Shown: positions 53,663 to 63,379, numbered from the stretch's first letter. The stretch: 64,000 nt of DNA from Cyclobacterium plantarum (GCF_011290685.1 NZ_JAANYN010000007.1:1-64000); one strand, 5' to 3'. The notes: generated by a model not told the origin, from the letters alone. A program made the numbers and translations.

Positions 53663-53937
53663 TATTTTATTTCATTTTTTAATTTATGAGAAATAATAAT
53701 ATTAGGCATTTGAAATAGAAATAGAAATTATAGTTTATTATTAAGTAAAGTGTAGAATTTAATTTTTTAAATTTTACTAATGTAAAAAATTTCAAAATAT
53801 TATTCTGATGCAAACATTTGTTAAATTTTTTCCCCAAAACAGGCTTTAACTGTCCCTTTCACCACCCTTTATCCCCCAAATGATTTTTCTTTCGGAGGAA
53901 TTGTCCTTGTCCCTTCAATTTATCCATGGCTTTATTT
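53663..53937. other. AT-rich gap without a gene
   Basis: This is part of the 546-base space between ilvD and ispE. It is very AT-rich up to about 53830, then closer to average. I see no reading frame, tRNA or hairpin terminator in it. It may hold upstream promoter elements for both divergent units. Confidence 0.6.
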
Positions 53938-53945
53938 TACTTTTG
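53938..53945 (+). promoter_or_regulatory. Promoter-like box of ispE
   Basis: TACTTTTG is an exact TAnnTTTG match, 20 bases before the ispE ATG. A TTG (53907-53909) lies 28 bases upstream, too far for the usual spacing. Confidence 0.4.
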
Positions 53946-53965
53946 GATTCAAAAGGCACTTTATC

Positions 53966-54775
53966 ATGATCACTTTTCCCAACGCAAAAATAAATCTGGG
54001 GCTGCAAATCCTAGGCAAAAGAGAAGACAACTACCACGAAATCAGTACCTGCATGTACCCTATACCTGTTACTGATGCTTTGGAAATAATCCCATCCGAA
54101 AACTCCGGGTTCAGTAGTAGCGGAATGGCCATTCCCGGTAAATCTGAAAATAACCTGATCTTAAAGGCCTATCATTTATTGGTGGCTGATTTCCCGCAAT
54201 TATCGCCTGTTCAAGTCCACCTGCATAAAAACATACCCATTGGGGCTGGTCTTGGCGGGGGATCTGCTGATGCAGCTTTCGCACTATCCATGCTGAATGA
54301 TATCTTTGCGTTAAAAATTGACAAACAAAAACTTAAACAGTATGCGGCGCGCCTGGGCAGCGACTGTCCATTTTTCATTGAAAATCAGGCCCAAATTGCC
54401 ACAGGAAGAGGGGAATTGCTTCAACCTGCAGCGGTGAAGCTGTCAGGAAACTGGCTGTACCTTATTCATCCTGGAATTCATATCAGTACTCAGGAAGCCT
54501 ATGCCGGTGTACAACCCGTATCCGGACAGAAAGACCTGAAGGAAATATTGAAAAAACCTGAAAACTGGAAAAAAGATCTTGACAATGATTTTGAAAGCAG
54601 CCTCTTTAAAAAATATCCCATACTTTCAGTCATCAAATCTTCACTGTATCAGGCAGGAGCCTGGTACGCTTCTATGTCGGGCTCAGGTTCATCCGTTTTC
54701 GGCTTATTTTCAGAAGAGCCGAAACAGCTTTCCTTTCCGGACCACTATATACAGTTGCGTAAAGCGCTTGATTAA
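53966..54775 (+). CDS. ispE: 4-diphosphocytidyl-2-C-methyl-D-erythritol kinase
   Basis: The GHMP kinase of the non-mevalonate isoprenoid pathway has 269 residues. N-terminal FPNAKINLGLQILGKREDNYH and the ATP loop PIGAGLGGGSADAA (about 91-104) are clear, with SMSGSGSSVFGLF near the C terminus. It is a single rightward gene, convergent with the transporter gene 3 bases downstream. Confidence 0.97.
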   Translation: MITFPNAKINLGLQILGKREDNYHEISTCMYPIPVTDALEIIPSENSGFSSSGMAIPGKSENNLILKAYHLLVADFPQLSPVQVHLHKNIPIGAGLGGGSADAAFALSMLNDIFALKIDKQKLKQYAARLGSDCPFFIENQAQIATGRGELLQPAAVKLSGNWLYLIHPGIHISTQEAYAGVQPVSGQKDLKEILKKPENWKKDLDNDFESSLFKKYPILSVIKSSLYQAGAWYASMSGSGSSVFGLFSEEPKQLSFPDHYIQLRKALD

Positions 54776-54778
54776 ACC

Positions 54779-55696
54779 TTATTGCAGTCGACGCAATTGC
54801 CGGGTCATTTTCCTTTTGAGTGCATACTGGATGACTGGGTACAAACATACGGAGAACAGGATGACCATGGTTCCCAAATAGAAGCCTGCTGTCATTTTTT
54901 CCTTTTCACCAAATACCAAAAAGGCAAGCAGAATACCATACACCGGTTCCATATTGATTGTCAGGTTGATGGCAAAAGCCGTGACCCTTTTCATCAAATG
55001 GACTGAGGCAGTAAAAGCAAAAACCGTACATACCTGCGAGAGCACCAACAACCAAAACCAGTCCCAGCCCTGAGGCAACCAGCCAATGCTTCCTGAAGAA
55101 AAATAGAATGCATAGAAAGGCAAAAAACTCAATGCCGCGAGACAGGCTCCCAGCATTTCATAAAATGTAATGATGAATGGACTGCTGGACTTGATCAATC
55201 GCCCATTGACCACTGTAAATATGGCTCCGATAAGTGCTGCAGCAACAGCCATGCTCAGTCCCAGCCAATAGCCGGTTTCAAATTTGAATATGACCAACAG
55301 GCCCAAAATAACCAGCAGGCCGAGAAATACCTCATACCATTTGACAGGCTCCCGGTTTACAAGTGGTTCGATGATGGCCGTCCAAAGTGAGCAGGTGGCC
55401 ATTCCGGCCAGACAAACCGAGGCGGTAGATACCTGTGCTGCCCAAAAAAATAATATCCAATGCGCCCCGATCAATCCCCCCGTCAACAGGAATTTGCCCA
55501 GATTCGACCAGCTGACTTTTACAGGTTTTTTCTTGAATTTAATCAATATAAAAAGTCCGGCACTGGCCATTAATGTTCTGTAAATCACAATTTCTACCGG
55601 AGGAAGAGAAATCAACAAACCCAATACAGCGGTAAAGCCCCAAATCAGGACCACCAGATGCAGCCATAAATAATCCTTTACTGTGGCCAGCTCCAT
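54779..55696 (-). CDS. EamA-family (DMT) transporter
   Basis: The 305-residue protein has ten hydrophobic segments arranged as two EamA repeats (about 10-140 and 155-290), as in drug/metabolite exporters. GFTAVLGLLI, IGAHWILFFWAAQ and NLTINMEPVYGI are family-like. Members export amino acids or metabolites; the substrate cannot be read from sequence. Its start codon lies one base from the LptF/G-like stop, so it is probably cotranscribed with it. Confidence 0.88.
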   Translation of the reverse strand: MELATVKDYLWLHLVVLIWGFTAVLGLLISLPPVEIVIYRTLMASAGLFILIKFKKKPVKVSWSNLGKFLLTGGLIGAHWILFFWAAQVSTASVCLAGMATCSLWTAIIEPLVNREPVKWYEVFLGLLVILGLLVIFKFETGYWLGLSMAVAAALIGAIFTVVNGRLIKSSSPFIITFYEMLGACLAALSFLPFYAFYFSSGSIGWLPQGWDWFWLLVLSQVCTVFAFTASVHLMKRVTAFAINLTINMEPVYGILLAFLVFGEKEKMTAGFYLGTMVILFSVCLYPVIQYALKRKMTRQLRRLQ

Positions 55697-55697
55697 T

Positions 55698-56771
55698 TTA
55701 CCGGGGTATTGTCTTGTATAAAATCAATCCGGTCAAACCAAATACCATATTGGGTATCCATACGGCCAACACCGGATAGGCAGTACCGGCTTCAGCAAAA
55801 GTCCTTGAAAGGAGAAAGAGAATGATGTACACGAATGCCAGGAGAAAGCCAAGGGCAATCTTAAACCCCGATCCTCCCCTGGTCTTTTTGGCAGAGACAA
55901 TGACCCCGATAAAGGTGAGGAGAATGGCGGCAAAGGGAGACATGAAACGCACATACTTTTCTATGCGGTAATAGCTGATATTATCCGCTCCTCTTTCCTC
56001 GAGGATTTTTATCTGTTCAGTAAGCTTTGGAAGGGTTAAGGTTTCATGGTGGTTCAGCGGCAGGTCAAAATCATTGGGGGTAATGGATAAGGTGGTATCC
56101 ATCTCATCGCCGGTATCCCATTTCTCCCCCATTTCCTGCAATTCCCGAAGTTTCCAGTTCCTGGCATTCCAGGCATTGGTGGTGGTATCCCATACGATCC
56201 GGTCTGCTGAGAATTTGGACAGCAATTTGCCTTCTTCAATATGTTCCAATGTAAAATTATAACCGGTATTGGCTGAGGTATAATAACGGGAAATGTAGGC
56301 AAACACATCTGGTGCCACCTGGATGTGTATGTTTTGCTGATTGGACTGTTGTTGTTTGTCCAGGTACTCAACTTTAAACTGCGAAACTCCTGCTGTAGCC
56401 ACAGGCAGTACCCAGCCGTTGAGCAGAAAACTCACCACCGCAATTAAAATGGCCGATAAAAGAAAAGGGACCAACATTCGCATGAAACTTACCCCACTGC
56501 TTAAAATGGCAATAATTTCCGTTCTTCCCGCCATTTTTGAGGTGATAAAAATCACGGAAATGAAAACTGTTATTGGCGTAAGCAGGTTGTTCAGGTACAA
56601 TCCGTAATTCAGCATGTACTGCAACACTTCACTGGTCGGTACATTATTTCTGATATAGGTATCGTTTTTCTCCGTGAAATCCAGCACCAGCACCACCATG
56701 ATCAGCATCAAAACCACAAAAAGGTAGGTCTTGAGAAAATCCTTTATGATCAATTTGTCCAATAGCTTCAT
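55698..56771 (-). CDS. LptF/LptG family permease
   Basis: The 357-residue YjgP/YjgQ-type protein has three N-terminal helices (about 13-35, 55-75, 98-122), a large periplasmic jellyroll domain (about 130-265) and three C-terminal helices. LptFG with LptB powers lipopolysaccharide extraction from the inner membrane. The sequence starts KLLDKLIIKDFLKTYLFV, the usual family opening. Whether it is LptF or LptG is not clear; only one gene is here. It fits with the OstA-like protein encoded elsewhere in the window. Confidence 0.9.
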   Translation of the reverse strand: MKLLDKLIIKDFLKTYLFVVLMLIMVVLVLDFTEKNDTYIRNNVPTSEVLQYMLNYGLYLNNLLTPITVFISVIFITSKMAGRTEIIAILSSGVSFMRMLVPFLLSAILIAVVSFLLNGWVLPVATAGVSQFKVEYLDKQQQSNQQNIHIQVAPDVFAYISRYYTSANTGYNFTLEHIEEGKLLSKFSADRIVWDTTTNAWNARNWKLRELQEMGEKWDTGDEMDTTLSITPNDFDLPLNHHETLTLPKLTEQIKILEERGADNISYYRIEKYVRFMSPFAAILLTFIGVIVSAKKTRGGSGFKIALGFLLAFVYIILFLLSRTFAEAGTAYPVLAVWIPNMVFGLTGLILYKTIPR

Positions 56772-56823
56772 TTTAACCGGCTTAATTTCCCAATGATAGC
56801 AAACGGATTAATATCCACGGGGT

Positions 56824-57954
56824 TTATAGACGCCTGCCAACTTTTTCTACCATGGCATTTTTCCATGGTAGAAAATCCCCTTTTATAATATGTTCCCTGG
56901 CCTGGGCTACCAACCAAAGATAAAAAGATAAATTATGAATACTGGCAATCTGCGCCGCCAACATTTCCTTACTAATCGTCAGGTGCCTCAGGTAGGCCCG
57001 GGTATAAAAACTACTGACATGGGAGGGGAAGCCGGTATCTATCGGAGAAAAATCCGCTTTCCATTTTTCATTTCGGATATTGATAATCCCTTCGGTAGTG
57101 AACAACATCCCATTTCTGGCATTTCTGGTCGGCATCACGCAATCAAACATATCTATGCCCAAGCCGATTGCCTCCAGAATATTGGCAGGTGTTCCCACGC
57201 CCATCAGGTACCTGGGCTTTTCTTTAGGCAAAAGATCGGTAACCAGATCTGTCATCTCATACATCAATTCTGCCGGTTCGCCTACTGATAATCCCCCTAT
57301 GGCATTCCCTTCCATATCCTGATCTGCCACAAAACGGGCAGCATCTTGTCTTAAATCCTTGTAGGTACTGCCCTGGACAATGGGAAAGAGAGCCTGCTGA
57401 TAGCCATACTTTCCTTCGGTAGTGTCAAATCTTTGTTTGCAGCGCCCGAGCCAGCGTTGGGTCAGGGCCAGGGAGGTTTTGGCATAATTCCACTCGCAGG
57501 GGTAGGGTGTGCATTCATCAAAAGCCATGATGATATCTGCTCCTATACTGCGCTGCACATCCATCACCGATTCAGGACTGAAATGATGCCTGGAGCCATC
57601 AATATGGGACTGAAACATGACAGCCTCCTCGGTAATTTTCCGGCTATCTGCCAGGGAAAATACCTGATATCCTCCACTATCGGTGAGTATCGGGCCGGTC
57701 CAGCCCATAAATTTGTGAAGCCCCCCTGCGGCCTCCAGCACCTGCAGACCGGGGCGAAGGTACAAATGATAGGTATTGCCCAGGATGATCTGCGCCTTAA
57801 TATCATAAGTCAATTCCCGTTGATGAACGGCTTTTACTGATCCTGCTGTACCTACCGGCATGAATATGGGGGTTTGTATTTCCCCATGGTCTGTCAGTAT
57901 CCTCCCGGCCCTGGCCTTTGAGGCCTGATCTTTATGCTGAAGATTAAATTTCAT
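56824..57954 (-). CDS. tgt: Queuine/preQ1 tRNA-ribosyltransferase, zinc-cysteine-less
   Basis: Tgt exchanges guanine-34 for preQ1 in GUN-anticodon tRNAs. In 376 residues the active-site parts are present: ILTDSGGYQVFSL (about 87-99) with the general Asp, and DMFDCVMPTRNARNG with the nucleophile Asp. The usual zinc site CxCxxC...H is different. A gap-free alignment to the E. coli ligands C302, C304, C307 and H333 gives F309, S311, S314 and H340. Bacteroidota Tgt proteins I remember share this loss. A TATTTTTG box (minus strand, 58010-58003) may be its promoter. Confidence 0.95.
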   Translation of the reverse strand: MKFNLQHKDQASKARAGRILTDHGEIQTPIFMPVGTAGSVKAVHQRELTYDIKAQIILGNTYHLYLRPGLQVLEAAGGLHKFMGWTGPILTDSGGYQVFSLADSRKITEEAVMFQSHIDGSRHHFSPESVMDVQRSIGADIIMAFDECTPYPCEWNYAKTSLALTQRWLGRCKQRFDTTEGKYGYQQALFPIVQGSTYKDLRQDAARFVADQDMEGNAIGGLSVGEPAELMYEMTDLVTDLLPKEKPRYLMGVGTPANILEAIGLGIDMFDCVMPTRNARNGMLFTTEGIINIRNEKWKADFSPIDTGFPSHVSSFYTRAYLRHLTISKEMLAAQIASIHNLSFYLWLVAQAREHIIKGDFLPWKNAMVEKVGRRL

Positions 57955-57966
57955 TCCTGCCTTTCA

Positions 57967-57998
57967 TTGAAAAATCCACCAATTACTCCTTATATTTG
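57967..57998 (+). promoter_or_regulatory. Predicted promoter of the glycosyltransferase-sigma-rsmG operon
   Basis: TTG (57967-57969), a 21-base spacer and TATATTTG (57991-57998) fit the Bacteroidota consensus. The leader before the glycosyltransferase ATG would be about 75 bases. Confidence 0.5.
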
Positions 57999-58076
57999 GG
58001 CACAAAAATAGGTGCATTTCTACAAAAGAAACGAAATTTTTGATTTAATCTTAAGCAAGCGACTCAACAGGTAAGC

Positions 58077-59204
58077 ATGGAAAATATATTATGGAGCTTG
58101 TTTTTTTTGGCTTCGGGCATACAGTTTACTTATTTGTTGCTTGTTTTTGGCAGATTTGCATTTTTCTACAAAAACCAGCCTGAAGAAAATCTAATTCCGA
58201 ACCCGCCCGGGGTTACCATTGTCATTGCGGCAAAAAATGAGGCCTCCCACCTCAAGGACCTTATCCCCTTGTTAATGCAACAACAGTACCCCAAATTTGA
58301 AGTGGTAGTCGTCAATGACTGCTCCTGGGATGATTCAGAAGTCTTACTGCGTGAGTTTTCCGAACAATATCCCAATTTCAGGGCGGTGAATATCCGGTAC
58401 ACCCCTTCTCATGTAACTTCAAAAAAATACGCCCTTACCCTTGGAATCAAGGTCTCCCAATATGGTATTGTATTGTTGACAGATGCAGATTGCAGACCGG
58501 TATCATTACATTGGATTAAAAGGATGTCCGCTCCCATCCGCCTTGAAAATAAGGTTTTTGCCCTGGGCCATGGATCCTACATGGCCCTGCCGGGCTTATT
58601 GAATCGAATCATACAATTCGAAACCCTGCTTACCGCCATTTATTATTTCTCTTTTGGGTATTGGAAATCTCCCTTTATGGGGGTAGGTAGAAACCTGTGT
58701 TACAGGAAGGATTTTTTTATGGAGAAAAAAGCCTTTAAATCCCTTTGGCACATTGAAGGCGGGGATGATGACCTCTTTGTCAATCGGTATGCCATGTCTT
58801 CAAATACCGCCATTGTGGCCCATCCTGAAAGCATTACCGTTTCCGAGCCAAAAACCAACTTCAAAGACTACTTTACGCAAAAAAAGCGTCATTTTCATGC
58901 CGGTAAATATTACCGCGGCAAAGATAAACTAAAATTAGGGTTGTATTCGTTGAGTCATTTGATATTCTGGCTTTCTGCTGCCCTGATTGTCATTCTCGCC
59001 AGGTCCTGGGAACCAATTGCCGTGGTATTGGGGTTAGTTTTGTTCAGGGCCACAATTCAGTATTTCATCATCCATGAAGCCAGAAAAAAACTGGAAGGCA
59101 AAGGAAAAGTGATTTGGACCATGTTTTTCGATTTGATGTATATGGTCTATTTTTGGGTTCTGGGTACACTAGGTTACCTGTCAAAAACGGTTAAATGGAA
59201 ATAA
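58077..59204 (+). CDS. Membrane-bound family 2 glycosyltransferase
   Basis: The 375-residue protein has an N-terminal membrane helix (about 5-25), a GT-A catalytic domain (about 45-270) with VVVNDCSWDDSE (about 78-89), DADCRP as the metal-binding DxD region (about 138-143) and GGDDDLF in the acceptor loop (about 228-234), and two or three C-terminal helices. A QKKRHFHAGKYYRG stretch resembles the QxxRW-like motif of processive enzymes in a relaxed form. The sugar and acceptor are unknown. The sigma factor gene overlaps its end by 10 bases. Confidence 0.87.
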   Translation: MENILWSLFFLASGIQFTYLLLVFGRFAFFYKNQPEENLIPNPPGVTIVIAAKNEASHLKDLIPLLMQQQYPKFEVVVVNDCSWDDSEVLLREFSEQYPNFRAVNIRYTPSHVTSKKYALTLGIKVSQYGIVLLTDADCRPVSLHWIKRMSAPIRLENKVFALGHGSYMALPGLLNRIIQFETLLTAIYYFSFGYWKSPFMGVGRNLCYRKDFFMEKKAFKSLWHIEGGDDDLFVNRYAMSSNTAIVAHPESITVSEPKTNFKDYFTQKKRHFHAGKYYRGKDKLKLGLYSLSHLIFWLSAALIVILARSWEPIAVVLGLVLFRATIQYFIIHEARKKLEGKGKVIWTMFFDLMYMVYFWVLGTLGYLSKTVKWK

Positions 59205-59806
59205 ACGAAAGAGGTTTTTCAGATAAGGCATTGGAAGATTTCGAATTGATCGACAAGGCGGTCAAGGAGAAAGACCAGCAGGCTTATGCTTCGCTGATGA
59301 AACGCTACAAGAAAGCCGTGTATTTTATGATACTGAAAATGATCAGGGATGCGGATGATGCCGAAGACCTGACCATGGAGGCCTTTGCCAAGGCCTTCAG
59401 GAACCTTCACAAATTTAAAAAAGACTACACTTTCTCCACCTGGCTTTTCCGCATTGCCACCAATAATACCATCGACTTCATCCGGAAAAAGAAACTCAAA
59501 ACCATGAGCCTCAACAATACCATGACAGATGATGGAGGCAACACAGTCAATATAGACATTGAAGATGATGACAACAATCCTCAGGATGAATTCATCAAGA
59601 CCCAAAGAAAGGAGATGGTCCGCATTTTTGTCGCAAAACTTCCGGCCAAGTACCGCAAATTGGTCAAATTAAGGTATTTTGACGAGTTGTCTTATGATGA
59701 AATTGCCGAGGAATTGGGAAAACCTTTGGGCACCGTCAAAGCGCAACTTCACAGGTCCAGGGAATTGCTTTTCGAAATCGCCCAGGGTAAAAACAAACAT
59801 ATTTGA
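59195..59806 (+). CDS. ECF-type RNA polymerase sigma factor
   Basis: The 203-residue protein has sigma region 2 (about 30-100; DAEDLTMEAFAKAFRNLHKF, FSTWLFRIATNN) and region 4 (about 140-195; LRYFDELSYDEIAEELGKPL, GTVKAQLHRSRELL). An acidic linker separates them. No anti-sigma gene is adjacent. It overlaps the glycosyltransferase gene by 10 bases and is followed by rsmG after 3 bases. That unusual company suggests constant rather than stress-specific expression, though this is inference. Confidence 0.93.
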   Translation: MEINERGFSDKALEDFELIDKAVKEKDQQAYASLMKRYKKAVYFMILKMIRDADDAEDLTMEAFAKAFRNLHKFKKDYTFSTWLFRIATNNTIDFIRKKKLKTMSLNNTMTDDGGNTVNIDIEDDDNNPQDEFIKTQRKEMVRIFVAKLPAKYRKLVKLRYFDELSYDEIAEELGKPLGTVKAQLHRSRELLFEIAQGKNKHI

Positions 59807-59809
59807 TTC

Positions 59810-60457
59810 ATGGAGCCGGACCATTCGCTCATCCTGAAATATTTTCCCGAGTTGACGGAAAAGCAGATGCATCAATTCGCGCTCATGGGAGCAATTTACC
59901 AGGATTGGAACAGCAAAATCAATGTAATCAGCAGAAAAGACATGGATAGTTTTTACATACACCATGTATTGCATTCTCTCGGTATTGCAAGGGTAATCCA
60001 GTTTTCTCCGGGTACAAAAATATTGGATATTGGCACAGGAGGTGGGTTTCCGGGCATTCCCCTGGCCATACTATTCCCTGAAGTCCATTTTCACCTGGTA
60101 GACTCCATAGGCAAAAAGATCACCGTGGTAAAGGATGTGGTCCGGCAGCTCGGTTTGCAAAATGTAGAAGCCCAACAGGCCAGGGCAGAAAGCCTGAACC
60201 GAAGCTATCACTTTGTGATCAGCAGGGCGGTAACCCAAATGGAGAAATTCCTTCCCTGGGTAAAAGGTAAATTCAGAAAAGAAAATCTGCATCAGGATTT
60301 CCAAAATGGCATCTTCTACCTGAAAGGCGGCGAGGTGGATGAGGAACTGGAGGCCTTAAACCTGTCCTATGTACCTTATTTTCTGGATGATTATTTTTCA
60401 GAAGAATTCTTTGAAACCAAAAAAGTAATCTACATCCCTTATGAAGGAAAAAGGTAA
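59810..60457 (+). CDS. rsmG: 16S rRNA (guanine-N7) methyltransferase RsmG
   Basis: RsmG methylates G527 of 16S rRNA (E. coli numbering). The 215-residue protein has the SAM motif ILDIGTGGGFPGIPLAI (about 70-86), the N-terminal WNSKINVISRKD segment and SRAVTQMEKFLPW. It is the last gene of the glycosyltransferase-sigma-rsmG group. The 137-base space before the convergent lipoprotein gene contains a coding-looking frame but no clear terminator. Confidence 0.95.
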   Translation: MEPDHSLILKYFPELTEKQMHQFALMGAIYQDWNSKINVISRKDMDSFYIHHVLHSLGIARVIQFSPGTKILDIGTGGGFPGIPLAILFPEVHFHLVDSIGKKITVVKDVVRQLGLQNVEAQQARAESLNRSYHFVISRAVTQMEKFLPWVKGKFRKENLHQDFQNGIFYLKGGEVDEELEALNLSYVPYFLDDYFSEEFFETKKVIYIPYEGKR

Positions 60458-60594
60458 ATTCATTTTCCATACAGGGAATATCCCAATCTCAAAAATTTCT
60501 TCAACCCATACCCCATCAAGCCTGGTTTCTATAAAATGATGTTTTGTCACAGCTAAGCCTTCACTATTGGCCAGCTCCAACGAAACGGGTTATA

Positions 60595-61131
60595 TTATTG
60601 CCTGACCAGAACAAATTCTGCTGTTGCTTCCCCAGGGGTCACGCCTGACATATCAAATTCGCTAAAATCCATGACATTCGGCATGCCAGAAACCCTGAGC
60701 CGGTTTTCCGTGAATTCTAAAATTTCCATCTCAAAGACATCATTATCAGTGTCCACCATCACCAGTTGATCGTTGTCGATTTCCCAGGTGCCTGCAAAAG
60801 TTTCAGCACCCTGAACAGGAAACCGCTGGTCTGAAAAAGGAATGCCTGCCACACTCACTTCGACAAAAAAAACGAATTCACCTTCCGCCATCACCGTGTT
60901 GGGATCTTCACCAAAGACCACGGTCATGTTGTAGTCTTCCCCGTTACCGGTAATGGAAACAGGGACGGAATTCTGGGTACCTGGAATTACTGCGGTACCC
61001 GAGGCCTGTACACTGGCGGATTCCAGACTCCACACTCCTCCCGCCAACTGCGGCTCCGCAGGTTCATCTTCAACTGCACAGCCTGTAGATAAAGTCAATG
61101 CAAGAAGGGCAACATGCCATAAATTTTTCAT
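60595..61131 (-). CDS. Lipoprotein with lipocalin-like beta domain
   Basis: The 178-residue protein has a lipobox STGC with C18 and then a beta-rich domain of alternating strands starting LAGGVWSLESASVQASG. The pattern resembles the small lipocalin-like domain proteins common in Bacteroidota. It also contains FAGTWEIDNDQLVMVDTD, typical of such folds. The function is unknown. It is six bases downstream of der, so it is likely read through from era-der. Confidence 0.75.
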   Translation of the reverse strand: MKNLWHVALLALTLSTGCAVEDEPAEPQLAGGVWSLESASVQASGTAVIPGTQNSVPVSITGNGEDYNMTVVFGEDPNTVMAEGEFVFFVEVSVAGIPFSDQRFPVQGAETFAGTWEIDNDQLVMVDTDNDVFEMEILEFTENRLRVSGMPNVMDFSEFDMSGVTPGEATAEFVLVRQ

Positions 61132-61137
61132 ATTCGA

Positions 61138-62451
61138 TTATTTTTTCTTGTAAGTAATCTTTACCGGTACTCCTTCAAAATCAAAATTCTCTCGCAGCCT
61201 GTTTTCCAAAAACCGGGTGTATGGAGATTTAATGTATTGTGGCAAGTTACAAAAAAACGCAAAAACCGGGTTTTTTGTTGGCAACTGGGTAATGTATTTT
61301 ATTTTGATGTATTTGCCTTTGTTTGCCGGTGGGGGATATTTTTCTATTTCCGGAAGAATTAATTCGTTTAATTTGGAGGTAGGCACTTTCCTGTGTTTGT
61401 TGTCGTACACTTTCATGGCCAGTTCCATGGCCTGAAAAATCCGCTGCTTGGTGAGGGCAGAAATAAAAATAATCGGAATCCACTTATTTTCACCTAACTT
61501 TTGGCTCATATCCTCTTTGAAGGTGAGCATGGTCTTGTGATCCTTTTCGATCAAATCCCATTTATTCACCATGATCATGATCCCTTTGTTGTTTTTGATC
61601 GCCAGTGAAATCAGGTTTACATCCTGGGATTCCAGCCCACGGGTAGCATCCACCATGACGATCACCACATCCGAATCCTCCAGGGTACGCAGGGAACGCA
61701 TGACCGCATAAAACTCAATGTCCTCCTTTACCTTGGCCTTTTTGCGGATACCTGCTGTATCTGTTAGGATATAGTCTTTGCCATACAATTGGTATCGGGT
61801 ATGAATGGCATCGCGGGTAGTACCGGCTTCATCGGTAACGATAGATCGTTCTTTACCTATCAAGGCATTGAGGAAGGAGGATTTCCCCACATTGGGACGA
61901 CCCAGAATGGCAATTTTTGGCACCCCCTCATCCGGGTCTTCCTCTCCTTCATCCGGAAATTTTTTGATCACTTCATCCAGCAAATCACCTATGCCGCTTC
62001 CACTGGAGGAAGAAATCGGGAAGATGGTCTCCTCACCCAAGCCAAGGGCATAAAACTCATTGGCCATCAGCATTTTGTCCAGGTTATCCGCTTTATTAGC
62101 CACCATAAATACCGGTTTGTCCGTACTTCTGAGTTCCCTGGCAAATTCGGTATCCAAATCAGTTAGTCCATCGATGCAATCCACCACAAAAAGAATGACG
62201 GATGCCTCTTCTATGGCCAGTTTGACTTGTTTCCGGATTTCCTTTTCGAACACATCATCAGACCCTGTCACGTAACCTCCGGTATCGATCACCGAAAAAA
62301 ACTTGCCTCCCCACTGGGCATGCCCGTAATGGCGGTCCCGGGTCACGCCACTGAGGTTGTCCTCAATGGCTTTCCTTTCCTCTATCAACCGGTTAAAAAA
62401 AGTGGATTTACCCACGTTAGGTCTCCCTACAATTGCTACTATATTAGCCAT
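61138..62451 (-). CDS. der: Ribosome biogenesis GTPase Der
   Basis: The protein has two tandem GTPase domains and a C-terminal KH-like domain in 437 residues. Walker motifs are [11 protein letters not shown] (8-18) and [11 protein letters not shown] (about 184-194), with DTGGYV and [12 protein letters not shown] as switch II regions and NKAD and NKWD as G4. Der assists 50S assembly. It follows era by 11 bases, so two related ribosome-assembly GTPases are produced together. Confidence 0.97.
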   Translation of the reverse strand: MANIVAIVGRPNVGKSTFFNRLIEERKAIEDNLSGVTRDRHYGHAQWGGKFFSVIDTGGYVTGSDDVFEKEIRKQVKLAIEEASVILFVVDCIDGLTDLDTEFARELRSTDKPVFMVANKADNLDKMLMANEFYALGLGEETIFPISSSSGSGIGDLLDEVIKKFPDEGEEDPDEGVPKIAILGRPNVGKSSFLNALIGKERSIVTDEAGTTRDAIHTRYQLYGKDYILTDTAGIRKKAKVKEDIEFYAVMRSLRTLEDSDVVIVMVDATRGLESQDVNLISLAIKNNKGIMIMVNKWDLIEKDHKTMLTFKEDMSQKLGENKWIPIIFISALTKQRIFQAMELAMKVYDNKHRKVPTSKLNELILPEIEKYPPPANKGKYIKIKYITQLPTKNPVFAFFCNLPQYIKSPYTRFLENRLRENFDFEGVPVKITYKKK

Positions 62452-62462
62452 AATGCGCTATT

Positions 62463-63353
62463 TTATTGGTCGTAACCAAATTTTTTCAACTTGTTTTTAT
62501 TTTTTCTCCAGTTTTCTTCCACCTTGACAAAGGTTTCCAAAAACACCTTCTTTCCGAAAAAGGTCTCCATTTCAATCCGGGCTTCGGTACCCACCTTCTT
62601 TAAGGCATTGCCTTTGTCTCCAATGATGATCCCTTTCTGACTCTGCCTTTCCACAAAAATCAAAGCCCGCATGCGAATCAGTTTATCCGTTTCCTCAAAA
62701 TCTTCAATTCTCACCTCCGTACTGTAGGGGATTTCCTTTTTGTACCGTGTAAATATCTTTTCCCGAATGATCTCAGAGGCAAAGAAACGTTCCGGGCGGT
62801 CGCTCAGTTCTTCCTTATCATAAAACGGTGGATGAACCGGCAGCCTGTCCAGGATTTCCTGCATGATTTTTTGCAAATTAAACTGCTCCAGGGCTGATAT
62901 GGGTATGACCACCGCTGCCTTGATCCTTTGGGTCCAGTAATCGGTGACTTCCTGTAGTTTCTCTTCTTTGTTCAGGTCAATTTTATTGATCACCAGCAAA
63001 ACAGGTACTTCAGAAGCATTGACTTTCTGAAGTATTTCCTGGATATCCTCATCAGTTTCAAACAAATCTGTCACAAAAACGATTACATCTGCATCCTCCA
63101 GAGAAAGATTGACAAAGCCCATCATGCTTTTGTGCAGTTCATACTTGGGTTTCAGCATACCGGGGGTATCCGAGAAAACAATCTGGTAATCCTCTTCATT
63201 CATAATGCCAAGGATACGATGTCGGGTAGTCTGTGCTTTGGAGGAAATGATAGACAATTTTTCTCCGAGCAGGGCATTCATCAGGGTGGACTTCCCTACA
63301 TTGGGTTTACCTATGATATTAACAAAGCCTGCCTTGTGTGTACTTTCGGACAT
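62463..63353 (-). CDS. era: GTPase Era
   Basis: The 296-residue protein has an N-terminal G domain with GKPNVGKSTLMNAL (15-28), DTPGM and NKID, and a C-terminal KH domain with IIGDKGNALKKVG (GxxG). Era binds the 3' end of 16S rRNA in 30S maturation. A TACCTTTG box on the minus strand (63378-63371) sits 18 bases before the ATG and probably starts transcription of era-der-lipoprotein, although no spaced TTG is seen. Confidence 0.97.
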   Translation of the reverse strand: MSESTHKAGFVNIIGKPNVGKSTLMNALLGEKLSIISSKAQTTRHRILGIMNEEDYQIVFSDTPGMLKPKYELHKSMMGFVNLSLEDADVIVFVTDLFETDEDIQEILQKVNASEVPVLLVINKIDLNKEEKLQEVTDYWTQRIKAAVVIPISALEQFNLQKIMQEILDRLPVHPPFYDKEELSDRPERFFASEIIREKIFTRYKKEIPYSTEVRIEDFEETDKLIRMRALIFVERQSQKGIIIGDKGNALKKVGTEARIEMETFFGKKVFLETFVKVEENWRKNKNKLKKFGYDQ

Positions 63354-63379
63354 GGTTTCAGATTTTTTTACAAAGGTAC

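Noticed and set aside
60398-60580. 60-codon minus-strand frame between rsmG and the lipoprotein gene
   Set aside because: Its first 40 codons look coding-like and could be a gene remnant, but it starts at TTG, ends inside rsmG and matches nothing I recognise. I leave it unannotated; a protein search of the frame would decide.
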